Assembly: GCF_963678635.1 (NCBI RefSeq)
Contig: NC_087066.1
Span: forward strand, 2,599,633 to 2,663,632
DNA from: Symsagittifera roscoffensis
Taxonomy: Eukaryota; Xenacoelomorpha; Acoela; Convolutidae
DNA length: 64,000 bases
Direction: 5' to 3'
The position numbers and the translations under genes were made by a program. A model generated the notes under the pieces. That model saw only the letters and a list, made by a program, of their open reading frames with translations. It searched no databases and was not told the DNA's origin. Shown piece after piece: positions 10,775-18,947 of the stretch (positions are counted from its first letter, which is position 1; every line of letters begins with the position of its first letter).

Positions 10775-11142
10775 TAGGCCATTCCGGTTTTCATTTAGCT
10801 GCGTCAACGCAGGTACTTCCTTCATTAATGCATATTCGTACTCCTTTAGCCATAAATTGGCAAGAATGACAGCAAGGGATGCACCCATTGCCAACCCATC
10901 CTTTTGTACGTACCATAAACCATTGCATTTGAAGTGCACCTTACTTACAGCCCAGCCATGTTCAACAATTTCTTCATAGTTCCGCGTGCCAGTTTAGGAG
11001 GACTAGTTTGTTCGTATAGTTTCCTCAGTGCTATATCTATTGCCTCCTTTAGTGGGACATTAGTGTACAAACTTTTGACATCCAGGGAGATAATACTCTC
11101 ATTATAGTCTAGATCTATGTTCTCTATGATCTCCCGAGCCAT
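10745..11142 (-). pseudogene. Penelope-like RT palm, motifs A and B
   Basis: The two pieces are 11142-10945, with SLDVKSLYTNVPLKEAID (motif A, the first catalytic aspartate in LDVKSLYTN), and 10939-10745, with QKDGLAMGASLAVILANLWL (motif B). A frame shift of a few bases between them marks decay. Both motifs are typical of Penelope-like RTs, which are closest to telomerase RT among eukaryotic RT classes. Confidence 0.85.
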
Positions 11143-11179
11143 TTGTGTGTTTGTCTCAATGTTTGCCCCCTCAATGTTG

Positions 11180-12286
11180 TCAAAAAAATTTGGCCAAAGT
11201 TTTATTTAGATGTTCATATGAGCTCCCTGGCAGTGACAGTACGGGACGGAGAGGGGTTCCTTTCTTATGTACTTTAGCCAATCCATATAATCGAGCTGGC
11301 TGCCCTCCCGTGGACCTAAGCCTACTATACAGTGCCTCATCGATCTCATCTTTCTTTTTCATGGCCAACAGTTCTTTGTTGATGTCTTTCTCAATTTTCA
11401 TAACAACACTATCAGTTAAACCTGGTTTTTCGCTAAATTGTTCCGATTGCAGCAGCTCAGTTAGTTTAGCCTCATATGTCGTTTTCTTCATTACACAGAA
11501 GCCAACACCTTTATCGAATGGGACTGCCAAGAGACCATTGTCCTTCAAATACTTCCTGGCTTTCTCAATCCCTCTATCCGACGGTGATTGCCGCACACGT
11601 TTAGCGTATGATTTTGCAGCTGCTTCAATTTCACATAATTTTTCACCTGGTACCTTTTGCGATTTATGCTCAGATAAAAAATTATCAAGAAAGTGAAGTT
11701 CATTGAAATGATCCCTCACCGGGTGCTTTGGGCCAAAACCTAACACTTCATGAACCCACTTGGGTAGCTCAATGCCATCTAGTGCTCTGACTGATTTGTC
11801 ATTCACTTTCATTAACGGTCTGTCCTGCCGCTCTGCTAGCTTTTTTAACTTCTTTTCATGTCTATCCTTGATGTCGTGGATAGCAATTCTAGCCTGGAGC
11901 TTTAGATAAAATGCTATTGAGGGCCACCATTGTTCATCTATCCCTCTCCGCACTACCTCTCTTGCCTTAGCTAGATCATCCTCTATCTTCTTCTCTTCTG
12001 ACCTTGCCTGATTTACCTCTGTTCTTAGGAGTTTTAATTGAAAGCTATGCACCGCTTGGTCCAAAAAAACCCCATTTTCTGGCACCCGAAATCTCAAAAA
12101 ATCTGGTATTATGTCATTGCTTTGACATTTCCGTAAAAACTTCAATCGATAGAAATTGTTGTTTAATTTATTTGAATACTTCAGGTAATTCAAAACTAAT
12201 TTCCAAGTTTGTTTTTTCCTGAGTATCCATCTCAGCATCGGTGGGGGCAAAATTACGGCGGTCATTATCCTGCAGGCCACGAGCAC
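11180..12286 (-). pseudogene. Penelope-like element, N-terminal region and RT fingers
   Basis: A 368-residue frame. Residues about 60-75 (IIPDFLRFRVPENGVF) and 190-240 (the HPVRDHFNELHFLDN area) are the conserved N-terminal blocks of Penelope-like proteins. Residues about 270-290 (VPFDKGVGFCVMKKTTY) and 335-365 (LYGLAKVHKKGTPLRPVLS) are RT fingers motifs 1 and 2. The frame stops at the KFF end and resumes in another frame at about 11142. Intact start is plausible at an internal Met; the first 20 residues look non-homologous. Confidence 0.85.
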
Positions 12287-12333
12287 TTAAACTCATGCGG
12301 CACTCAGCAGGATAATTCACACAGTAGATTCAC

Positions 12334-12873
12334 TTACCCAATCCGCGCCCTTTCAGCCGATGGTAGAGAGACGTCAGTCGTTGTTTCCTCTCTGCGTGCC
12401 TTCGCCTTGCGTCGTCCTTGTGATGGTTTCTGAGTCCGCGCTCTTATCTTTGAGAATATCCCGGGCAAGTTCTCTCTATGTGTCAGCACAACTCGCAATG
12501 ACTTCAACTCAAGTTCACTCGATTGATGAACTTCCAGGTATTGTCTCACCAAAGCGGGATCCTGCCTCTTGCCTCTCGAGATCAATTTCGTTGATGGGAC
12601 TATCAAGATCCCTGTACGCATCAGAGAATCAAAGATATCTGTCGTTCTGGTTCTTCTGCAATATATAATCGCCTTAAACCGATGTCGCTTTGATTGCAAA
12701 TACGAAATTAAATCGTCCAGAGGATAAAGCGTGTTGGCATTGGTTCGGTGTTTCGACAAACTGTTATTCAATACGTCGTGCCAAAGAATTATCTCCTTGT
12801 CCACCAGAGGATGCTCTTCCAGAAGAGTCTGTAAATTTTGTCTCTTCCTCACGGTATGAGGATTCAGCGACAC
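12334..12873 (-). CDS. Leading ORF of the Penelope-like element (unrecognised)
   Basis: A 179-residue frame just 5' of the RT ORF on the same strand, basic at the C-terminus (RRKAKARREETTT). No domain recognised. The C-terminal half is Arg/Lys-rich and could bind nucleic acid. It may be a first ORF of the element or an N-terminal extension separated by a frame break at about 12310. Its 5' end coincides with the junction to the LINE fragment at 12870, so it may be truncated. Confidence 0.5.
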   Translation of the reverse strand: MSLNPHTVRKRQNLQTLLEEHPLVDKEIILWHDVLNNSLSKHRTNANTLYPLDDLISYLQSKRHRFKAIIYCRRTRTTDIFDSLMRTGILIVPSTKLISRGKRQDPALVRQYLEVHQSSELELKSLRVVLTHRENLPGIFSKIRARTQKPSQGRRKAKARREETTTDVSLPSAERARIG

Positions 12874-13074
12874 CTCGTTTTATTTCAATCCAGTCTGAAC
12901 AAAATTCCATTGACGTTTACTTTTTGAATACGTTTGTTTAGGAAGCTAGCAATTAAAGCAATTGCTCCATTTGAAAAACCGAGAGAAAGCATTTTTTCAA
13001 TTAAAACTTCATGCGAAATAGAATCAAAAGCCTTGGACAGATCTAATAAAGCTGCATGTACGATTTTTTTTGAA
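12870..13074 (-). mobile_element. Second LINE fragment, duplicate of 14144-14350
   Basis: These 205 bases are nearly identical to 14144-14350 of the neighbouring LINE, covering the RT part just before the GVPQG motif. Only a few substitutions and a small length difference were seen. Orientation is the same. Similarity ends sharply on both sides, at the Penelope-like junction (12870) and at about 13074. Either a local duplication or a second truncated insertion of the same family. Confidence 0.85.
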
Positions 13075-13097
13075 TTTGAAGTACATCGGACAGATTT

Positions 13098-13511
13098 TCA
13101 TATAGGATTGTTTCTAAATTCACTCACGTAAAATTCTTTCAATTTTTTCTTGAATTCTGTTTTCGATTTTTCTAAATTGCGCAAAATTATGGGCAGTGAA
13201 TTCCATTTTTTAGAAGTCAAATGAAAAAATGATTTTTGTAGAGAAGCAGTCGAACAATGTTTGTCAAAAATAATTTGTTTCGTTCTTTCATTGAGCCTAT
13301 AATTGGCAGTCGGTAGTCTCAGTGTATTTTCAAAAGCCTTTTTTTTGTTTGTAAGATTTTGGTATAAGTATGTTATACACTTTAACTCAATTCTTTTCTC
13401 GATTCCAATGAATGATTTGCTAATGCGAAGAAGGGAAGAAGATTTAAATTTCGATCTGAAATATGTTCTTTTTAGCGCCCAGTTCAACTGTTTCTCTAGA
13501 GATAGCATCAA
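13098..13511 (-). pseudogene. LINE RT, C-terminal domain
   Basis: A 137-residue basic helical segment (LEKQLNWALKRTYFRSKF, LRISKSFIGIEKRIELKCI) typical of the region after the thumb in LINE RTs. It belongs after the C-terminus of the frame ending at 13617 but is separated from it by a frame break and an unrelated-looking 106-bp stretch. It ends with a stop after FRNNPI. Confidence 0.7.
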
Positions 13512-13616
13512 AGTATTTCTCTTGGAGATAGCACCAAGGATTTTGACTGGAATACATGATGAAGGGACTCATGACTGTAACCTCGGTTACTATGATACTT
13601 TTGACCTTTTGATTAC

Positions 13617-15389
13617 CTAAAAAGTAGCATTAATTTGTTGTAAAAAAATTGCTGAATAATCTAAATGTGATAAAACTAGACAATGAAGCAAGGCAACTAA
13701 TGATAATGTCGGCAGTTGTTGTCCAATTGTATCAATAGTTTTAATCCCTTGGGCCACTTTTTGGAGAATTGTTTTGATTTGAGCATGAAAAGATAAACTT
13801 GAATCAAGAATTATGCCTAAATATTTGCATTCTGATTTTTTGGCTACATAATGCCCACTAATTACTTGTTTATCAAAATCCACATTTTTGCTATCATTTT
13901 TTTGACAAAATGTTATAAATTCCGATTTAGATGCATTCAGATTCAATTGGTTCTCTGCAAAAAATACCGTTAGATTATTGAGTGATTTTTGCAATCGATT
14001 CAAAGCATCCTCAGAAATTATAGAAGATGAAAAAAACATACAGTCGTCAGCATATTGAACTAAAGTACAACCTTCATATAATCGCTCTTGTATGTCATTA
14101 ACATATAAATTGAACAACAACGGACCAAGTACCGTTCCTTGTGGGACACCTCGTTTTATTTCAATCCAGTCTGAAAAAATTCCATTGACGTTTACTCTTT
14201 GAATACGTTTGTTTAGGAAGCTAGCAATTAAAGCAATTGCTCCATTTGAAAAAACGAGAGAAAGCATTTTTTCAATTAAAACTTCATGCGAAATAGAATC
14301 AAAAGCCTTGGACAGATCTAATAAAGCTGCATGTACGATTTTTTTTGAATCTATTTGATTTCGAATACTTTCTGTCACATAAACAAGAGCATCTTGCGTG
14401 GAAATGTTTTTGCGAAATCCGAGTTGAAATGGTGTCATTATTTGAAATTTGTCAAGATGTTCCGTTATTTGGGCATGTAAAATTTTTTCAAAAACTTTAG
14501 AAAAAGCACAAGTTATTGATATTGGCCGATAATTTTTTGCATCCATTGGGTCATCTTTTTTAAACAAAGGGGTTACGTTTGCTTTTTTCAGTTCGATCGG
14601 GAAAATGTTCTCATCTAAGCAAGTATTTATGACAAAAGTTAAATGTGGAACTATAACTGATTGACCGTCAATGATTGCCCAAGCAGGTACGGTACAAGTT
14701 CCGAGAGGTTTTCTAACATTGATTTTTCGAACTATATCAAAGCATTGCTTCACTGTAATGTGTTGAAAATGGAAAGGTGCAGATTCAGAGGCAAATTTGT
14801 TGTAATTCGGAGGCTTTTTAGCGCCGAAAAATTCGCCTAAGTTTGAAAAAATATAATTTAAATGATTGGCAATTTTTTTGTCTTGGGTTATCATTTCACT
14901 AAAGGAATTTCGTAGAACTGTAATTCGATTATTGCCAGAACATGTACCTCTAACTTGGTTAATATATTTCCATTTTTGTTGGATAGTGCTGAGAAGTGAA
15001 AAACAATTTTTTGAATGATCGAGTTGTTTACTTCTAATCAATTGGCTCATTTGATTACGTAAAAACTGGTACTTTGACCAATTATCGCTTGTGCTTTGAC
15101 TGCAATATGATCTGAGTGAATTCTGTTTCTTAGTCAACAATTGCTGACATTCTGAATCGAACCATTCTGTTTCAGAAATTTTGTGCCCACCAAATCCTCT
15201 CGCCAACACATTATCCGATATTTGTTCCCCATTGATTCTGTTAACAATTGAGTCTCCCAGTAATAGGCCAGAATATTCTCCTTCTCGTGGTAAAAATAAC
15301 TGTTTTCGTTGTTGGTCTAATTTTTCTTCTTGAATATTGGTTGCTTGTATTTTGATTTCTTGGTCCAATCTTGCTCCATTCATTTTCAA
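13617..15389 (-). pseudogene. LINE RT fused to the start of an SGNH esterase by internal deletion
   Basis: A 590-residue open frame. Residues about 38-72 read GLLLGDSIVNRI ... ARGFGGHKI, i.e. block I (GDS) and block II (GFGG) of an SGNH hydrolase, as in ORF1 of CR1-type LINEs. Immediately after, TEWFDSECQQLL begins the linker before the RT, so the rest of the esterase and the endonuclease are deleted in frame. The RT has KKDDPMDAKNYRPISI (motif 1/2), LLDLSKAFDSISH (motif A), RGVPQGTVLGPLLF (motif B) and LVQYADDCMFF (catalytic motif C). It belongs to the CR1/L2/Jockey type. The long open frame after such a deletion suggests a young event. Confidence 0.85.
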
Positions 15390-15591
15390 ATTTGTTTTCT
15401 GTAATTTTCGAATTGCCCGTGTTTTTAAAATTTTCTAGATCAATAAATTTGTTTCCTCTTTCTTCCTCTTTCGTTGATACAGTTAAGTTTTCGATAATTC
15501 GTTTAAAATAAGTAACATTTTCGACCAAGTCTTTATACAGCTCGTATTTCAATTCGTCGTTCAAAATTCGGAAAGTTTCGAGGTCAAACAT
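15241..15591 (-). pseudogene. LINE ORF1 N-terminal part
   Basis: A 116-residue frame with a Glu/Lys-rich helical, coiled-coil-like start (DLETFRILNDELKYELYKDL). It overlaps the frame starting at 15389 by about 150 bases; the overlap probably reflects a frameshift that split an original ORF1 (coiled coil followed by esterase). The frame's C-terminal stretch is a shadow of the other frame. Confidence 0.6.
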
Positions 15592-16086
15592 GTTGGCGAT
15601 TAAAAGCGAAATTAAAAATAAGACATTAAAATGAACCGACTGATCGCTAGAAATTTAATTTGGTAAAAATAACGATCCAGTTTCTCAAAATAACGATCCA
15701 TTCCACTCGATCAGAATGACTTCGGAGAATGAATGTCAAAGAACGAATTTTAATTCGAGTACTAGGGGTGTACGATCTCTTGATTTTGAAGATTAGCAGT
15801 ATTATTGGTGAAACTGAGCGAACATGGAGGTGTCATTTGGATTGGCATGAAGTGCCCCAGACCACAAGAGAGAGGTCAGGGGCACTATCTTGTGCTTTCA
15901 CACTTCATGTGACATTCGACCAGAATGGCGCCAGAAATCAATGTCAGATGTGACATCCGAGTGGGAAAATTAAGAGTTTTGATATTTTAACTAGCTTATC
16001 GTGCAATTTGATGAATCAGGAAAGGTCAATTTAAAGTGACGAGTAAATTTTATAATTTCGTTCTGAAATAAAGACACGTCACGACC
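15592..16086. other. Mosaic of short retroelement scraps
   Basis: Contains the 5' flank of the LINE, two copies of a short aataacgatcca word near 15666-15700, and at 15909-15930 a 22-nt exact match to the start of the large element's LTR as read on its coding strand (tgtgacattcgaccagaatg and the following two bases). No gene recognised. Confidence 0.5.
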
Positions 16087-16224
16087 TCTCTCTCGTTGCC
16101 AGTCTATGATCCCAATAGAGGAAAGCTACATCCGAGAGAGTTGTACGCCCTTGTACATGTGATATTTTCAGAAACTGACATAGAGGTTTACTTACATAAA
16201 AAACAATATCTGAGTATATGTTAG
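16087..16224 (+). pseudogene. Fragment of a related LTR element: conserved small ORF
   Basis: On the plus strand the reading LSLPVYDPNRGKLHPRELYA, continuing to a stop after YLSIC, is about 85% identical in protein to the C-terminal part of the small ORF at 27746-27931 of the large element. Substitutions are mostly conservative (R/K, D/E). This shows a second copy of the family in opposite orientation and supports that the small ORF is a real coding unit. No start codon is identifiable because sequence to the left is unrelated. Confidence 0.75.
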
Positions 16225-16652
16225 GAATTGCATTCGGCGATAAGTGGTTTTTATTAAGTTAACTTGATAGGAATTAGGGTCAAGTTTTAGATTAGGATCA
16301 AGTTTTAGGTTAGGATTAAGCTTTATGTTTGTAGGTGATAGTGTAGATGTGTGACGTTTATGTGTTATGTTATTGTTATGATATGTTTTATGTTTTGTGT
16401 CATAAAAAGACCTAGAACACTCCAGGTGATCAAGGTGACAGCGCTCATTTGTGCTACCTTGGCAAGGATGCAGGTGGACGATCCACCTTGGTGCTAAACT
16501 TTTTAATCACAAAGAGCGAAAAGAAGTTTTATGGCAAGATGACGTAAGTAGTCAGAGAAGAAATTTTATCTAGGAAACTCCTTATGTTGCAAATTTTGTG
16601 AAAAATTTAGAAGGCAGTGAGATGTAGTACGATGCCATTTGTGACACGTAGT
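16225..16652 (+). other. 3' end of a plus-strand relative of the large LTR element
   Basis: 16619-16652 (atgtagtacgatgccatttg and onward) matches the 3' untranslated region of the large element just before its 3' LTR (minus strand of about 17720-17750), and the match continues on the far side of the large element at 40395 onward. The large element is therefore inserted in this relative's 3' UTR. Between the small ORF and this 3' UTR there are only about 400 bp, with a short repeated word (ggatcaagttttag and variants, 16285-16320). No trace of the giant ORF is seen. Confidence 0.65.
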
Positions 16653-17573
16653 TGTAACATTCGCCCGGAAGATACATATCGACGGAAAACAAAACTAAGT
16701 CTTAAGACGACTGGCTAACGTCTAAACAGAGCTTTGCATGCTTTTCATCGTCTCTACCAAGCCAGTACTTTCGGTGGTCTTTCTAACATCGGGTCGACAA
16801 AAACGTTACTGTTCTCCGGCTTCGACCAGAACGCTCAAATTAACTTAATTACATGCAAATAGTGAGCTCATGGCTGGGTCTCAGTATCCCCAGACCACGA
16901 GGTCACTCCTAAAAACAGGGCTATTACTATTTATTGAATTATTGTTTTTGTTCAGTAGATAAAAATCATCATCTCCATCGAAGATGGATCAACCCTTTCC
17001 CCCCAACTCCTAGCTCCTCATCCTTGTCAAAACTAATCCAAATATCAATTAAATTCAAGTCAGGACATGAGAGGATGCTAAAAGTTCACACGAGTCAATA
17101 AAAGTTTCAGTCCCGAGACCCTTCCGGATTCTTGAATCCAGTGAATCAAGCTCGTTAATCTTGATTTCTTCCTAATCCGGAAGGCTGGTTTCTCACCCTT
17201 TACCGTTGTTCGCAACGGCCTTGCAACTATTGTAGCGGCACAATAGTTGCAACTCGGAACGTTCTCTGCTATTCCTGTAATCTGCTGCTGTTTTTCAATC
17301 ACGATTATCGTAGTTATCGTCAGCGCAACTAATGTTGTTGTGTTCTTCTTTCTCGTTTTTGCCAAAATGGCCGTTTCTGACATTTCTCAGAAATATGACG
17401 TCATAATTCGAATTTTTGAAATTTTAAAATACCAGAATATTCTAGCCCTCACCGTTTGGCCAATCGTTCCAATAACGTTCTTAATTCTCAATATTCACCA
17501 ACTCGGAAGGCTTGCTGCTAAAAATTCGAATTCCGCAGAGATTGCATTTTGGCCATTCTGGTCGAATGTCACA
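16653..17573 (-). repeat. 3' LTR of the giant element
   Basis: 921 bp, starting TGTGACATTCG and ending CGAATGTTACA on the element's coding strand (TG...CA ends with imperfect inverted termini). It matches 39474-40394 with no net indel and about 16 substitutions by eye. An internal hairpin is built from CCTTCCGGATT and its exact complement AATCCGGAAGG (plus strand 17140-17185), with a nested AATCAAG/CTTGATT stem. Short frames inside it are not considered genes. Confidence 0.95.
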
Positions 17574-17588
17574 TACTCCCCGGACAGT
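17574..17588 (-). promoter_or_regulatory. Polypurine-tract-like sequence before the 3' LTR
   Basis: On the coding strand the sequence directly before the LTR is ACTGTCCGGGGAGTA. The same string precedes the LTR of the plus-strand relative at 40519-40533, so it is conserved as expected for the plus-strand primer. It is short and not purely purine, which is unusual. Confidence 0.6.
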
Positions 17589-18215
17589 CCGGTCAATGTC
17601 CTCATTGAATCTCGCAATGTTCGTATAATCGGCACAGTGTCATCGAACAGAATTTACAAAATGCACGCAATCACTTTTATCCACGTCACATCGACTCACT
17701 GCAGAATACAAATGGCATCATACTACATCACTATAGCCTTCAAATTTCTTCATTAATCTGCACACTGAGGATTTGACTTAAGATAAAAACATCTTTTCTG
17801 ACCTCCAATGTCAATGTCCTGATTAAAACTTTTTCTCTTAGATTTAAAAAGGTGCTGGTTTGCAGGACAGTCCTGCCAACCAACAAGCTAAAATTATCCT
17901 ATTATGCTCCTTCCCTTCGGAAATTTTGCTTGTTTTATTGTCCTGAATATTAAAACTAAGAAACTCTGTGGTTAGAAAGAACAATGCAACAATCTCCCTT
18001 TTCAAGAGATTACTCAAGTCTTTCATGTCACCACAAAGTGATCAGTCTTCCTAAGTGATTAAAAACGATCATGCAGGCTGGAATATTTAAATATACCTTC
18101 CTCTTAAGCCTTTCTAAATAAATAATAAGTGTCTCTAAAGCCACTTCACTAAAAATCAAAATGCAAATTTATAAATGCAACAAATTCTCCAATGCTCAAA
18201 ACTCAACTAAATGTT
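17589..18215 (-). other. 3' untranslated region of the giant element
   Basis: Sequence between the last small ORF and the polypurine tract. Partly conserved with the plus-strand relative at 16619-16652 and 40395-40518. It includes a 60-codon open frame (18026-17844) without recognisable motif, which I do not treat as a gene. Confidence 0.6.
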
Positions 18216-18407
18216 TCAGTTTTCAATTACAACTTGGTTGCTTGGTTTCTCACTTGAGTTTTTCACACACATAAAACAATTCTGAGTTTTAATTTCTTCT
18301 TTCCAACACTTCTTTGTTTCTCCTTTTCTTTGTCGTTTAGAAGTTCTAAAACTTCTAAATTCTTCTAATTTTCTTTCTTTCTTTTTGCTTCTTGTTCTTT
18401 TGGCCAT
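18216..18407 (-). CDS. Small basic ORF after the giant ORF
   Basis: 63 residues, starting ATG directly after a double stop (TGA TGA ATG) that ends the preceding frame, and in the same frame. The N-terminus KRTRSKKKERK and the middle KRQRKGETKK are strongly basic, like a nuclear localisation or nucleic-acid-binding peptide. Two cysteines (CFMC) follow. Either a separate small protein or a former C-terminal tail. No family recognised. Confidence 0.4.
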   Translation of the reverse strand: MAKRTRSKKKERKLEEFRSFRTSKRQRKGETKKCWKEEIKTQNCFMCVKNSSEKPSNQVVIEN

Positions 18408-18410
18408 TCA

Positions 18411-18944
18411 TCAATGTTCCCTTTCTTCCTCCTGTGATACTGACTCCGCACTCTCAGTCTCTGTGTCTTGTAACACATCGTTGGCTATTCTGACGCTGTT
18501 GGAAGCAGTCCTCCAACACTTCTGCTCTTCTACTCTCTGTTTACAACAAGGTAGGGGATCCACGTTAGATTCTCTGTTCCTGCAGAAGCTGTTGTGAAGA
18601 CACAACGTCACATTTCTCTCCAAATCTTCCTTCAACATCTCCGCCTTCTCCTTTCCACTACGTTCACTTGTCCTGGAGATTCTTTTCACTGCGGTGGTCA
18701 CTGCATTCCGATGAGTCACGAAAGCTCGCTTGAAGGCTCCCGCTCCAATGTCCAGCTGATATCCACTGTACACTCTGCCGTGCTTTGACATATGCTTCTT
18801 AGCATACTCGTACAACCATGCAGTCATGTCAGCTCTGAACCATGGCATCAATCGTTTTCTTGCCCATATCCTTTTTACTTCCATCGGAATGTTCAGAATT
18901 TTGCACATTGTTTCAAAAAGATCTAAGTCTTTCAGACAATCCAA
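18411..18944 (-). CDS. C-terminal extension of the giant ORF after an in-frame stop
   Basis: 177 residues in the same frame as the 2385-codon ORF and separated from it by a single TAG (TTG TAG AAG). The sequence is rich in Lys/Arg/Glu (VKRIWARKRLMPWFRADMTA, ISRTSERSGKEKAEMLKED), has several cysteines (PLPCCKQRVEEQKC), and ends in an acidic tail. The TAG could be a recent nonsense mutation or a readthrough site; other copies would decide. Unrecognised function. Confidence 0.55.
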   Translation of the reverse strand: MDCLKDLDLFETMCKILNIPMEVKRIWARKRLMPWFRADMTAWLYEYAKKHMSKHGRVYSGYQLDIGAGAFKRAFVTHRNAVTTAVKRISRTSERSGKEKAEMLKEDLERNVTLCLHNSFCRNRESNVDPLPCCKQRVEEQKCWRTASNSVRIANDVLQDTETESAESVSQEEEREH

Positions 18945-18947
18945 CTT

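Larger units (their letters stand above)
9371..12873 (-). mobile_element. Penelope-like retroelement (with GIY-YIG endonuclease), decayed
   Basis: The order on the minus strand is a leading ORF (12873-12334), N-terminal region plus RT fingers (12286-11180), palm pieces (11142-10745), a PHD-type zinc finger insertion, the RYVDD catalytic box, the RT C-terminus (10587-10334), a GIY-YIG endonuclease (10252-9650), and a hammerhead-like motif. All pieces are collinear. Frame breaks fall at about 12310, 11160, 10942, 10740, 10590 and 10290, so the copy is inactive. It abuts a LINE fragment at about 12870. Confidence 0.9.
13090..15600 (-). mobile_element. CR1/Jockey-superfamily LINE, internally deleted copy
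   Basis: Minus-strand order: ORF1 N-terminus (15591-15241), start of an SGNH esterase fused to the RT (15389-13617), RT C-terminal domain (13511-13098). The apurinic-type endonuclease that should precede the RT is missing, as is the rest of the esterase. About 106 bases at 13512-13617 interrupt the RT C-terminus and do not read as part of it. Non-functional. Confidence 0.85.

Noticed and set aside
9371-12873. Telomere-associated Penelope-type giant element
   Set aside because: A GIY-YIG endonuclease is present and no telomeric repeats are seen, so it is an ordinary endonuclease-bearing Penelope-like element.
17247-17756. 169-codon frame on the plus strand with hydrophobic segments (and its twin at 40068-40361)
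   Set aside because: It lies in the LTR and 3' UTR of the giant element, antisense to its transcription, and is truncated in the twin LTR; a chance frame.
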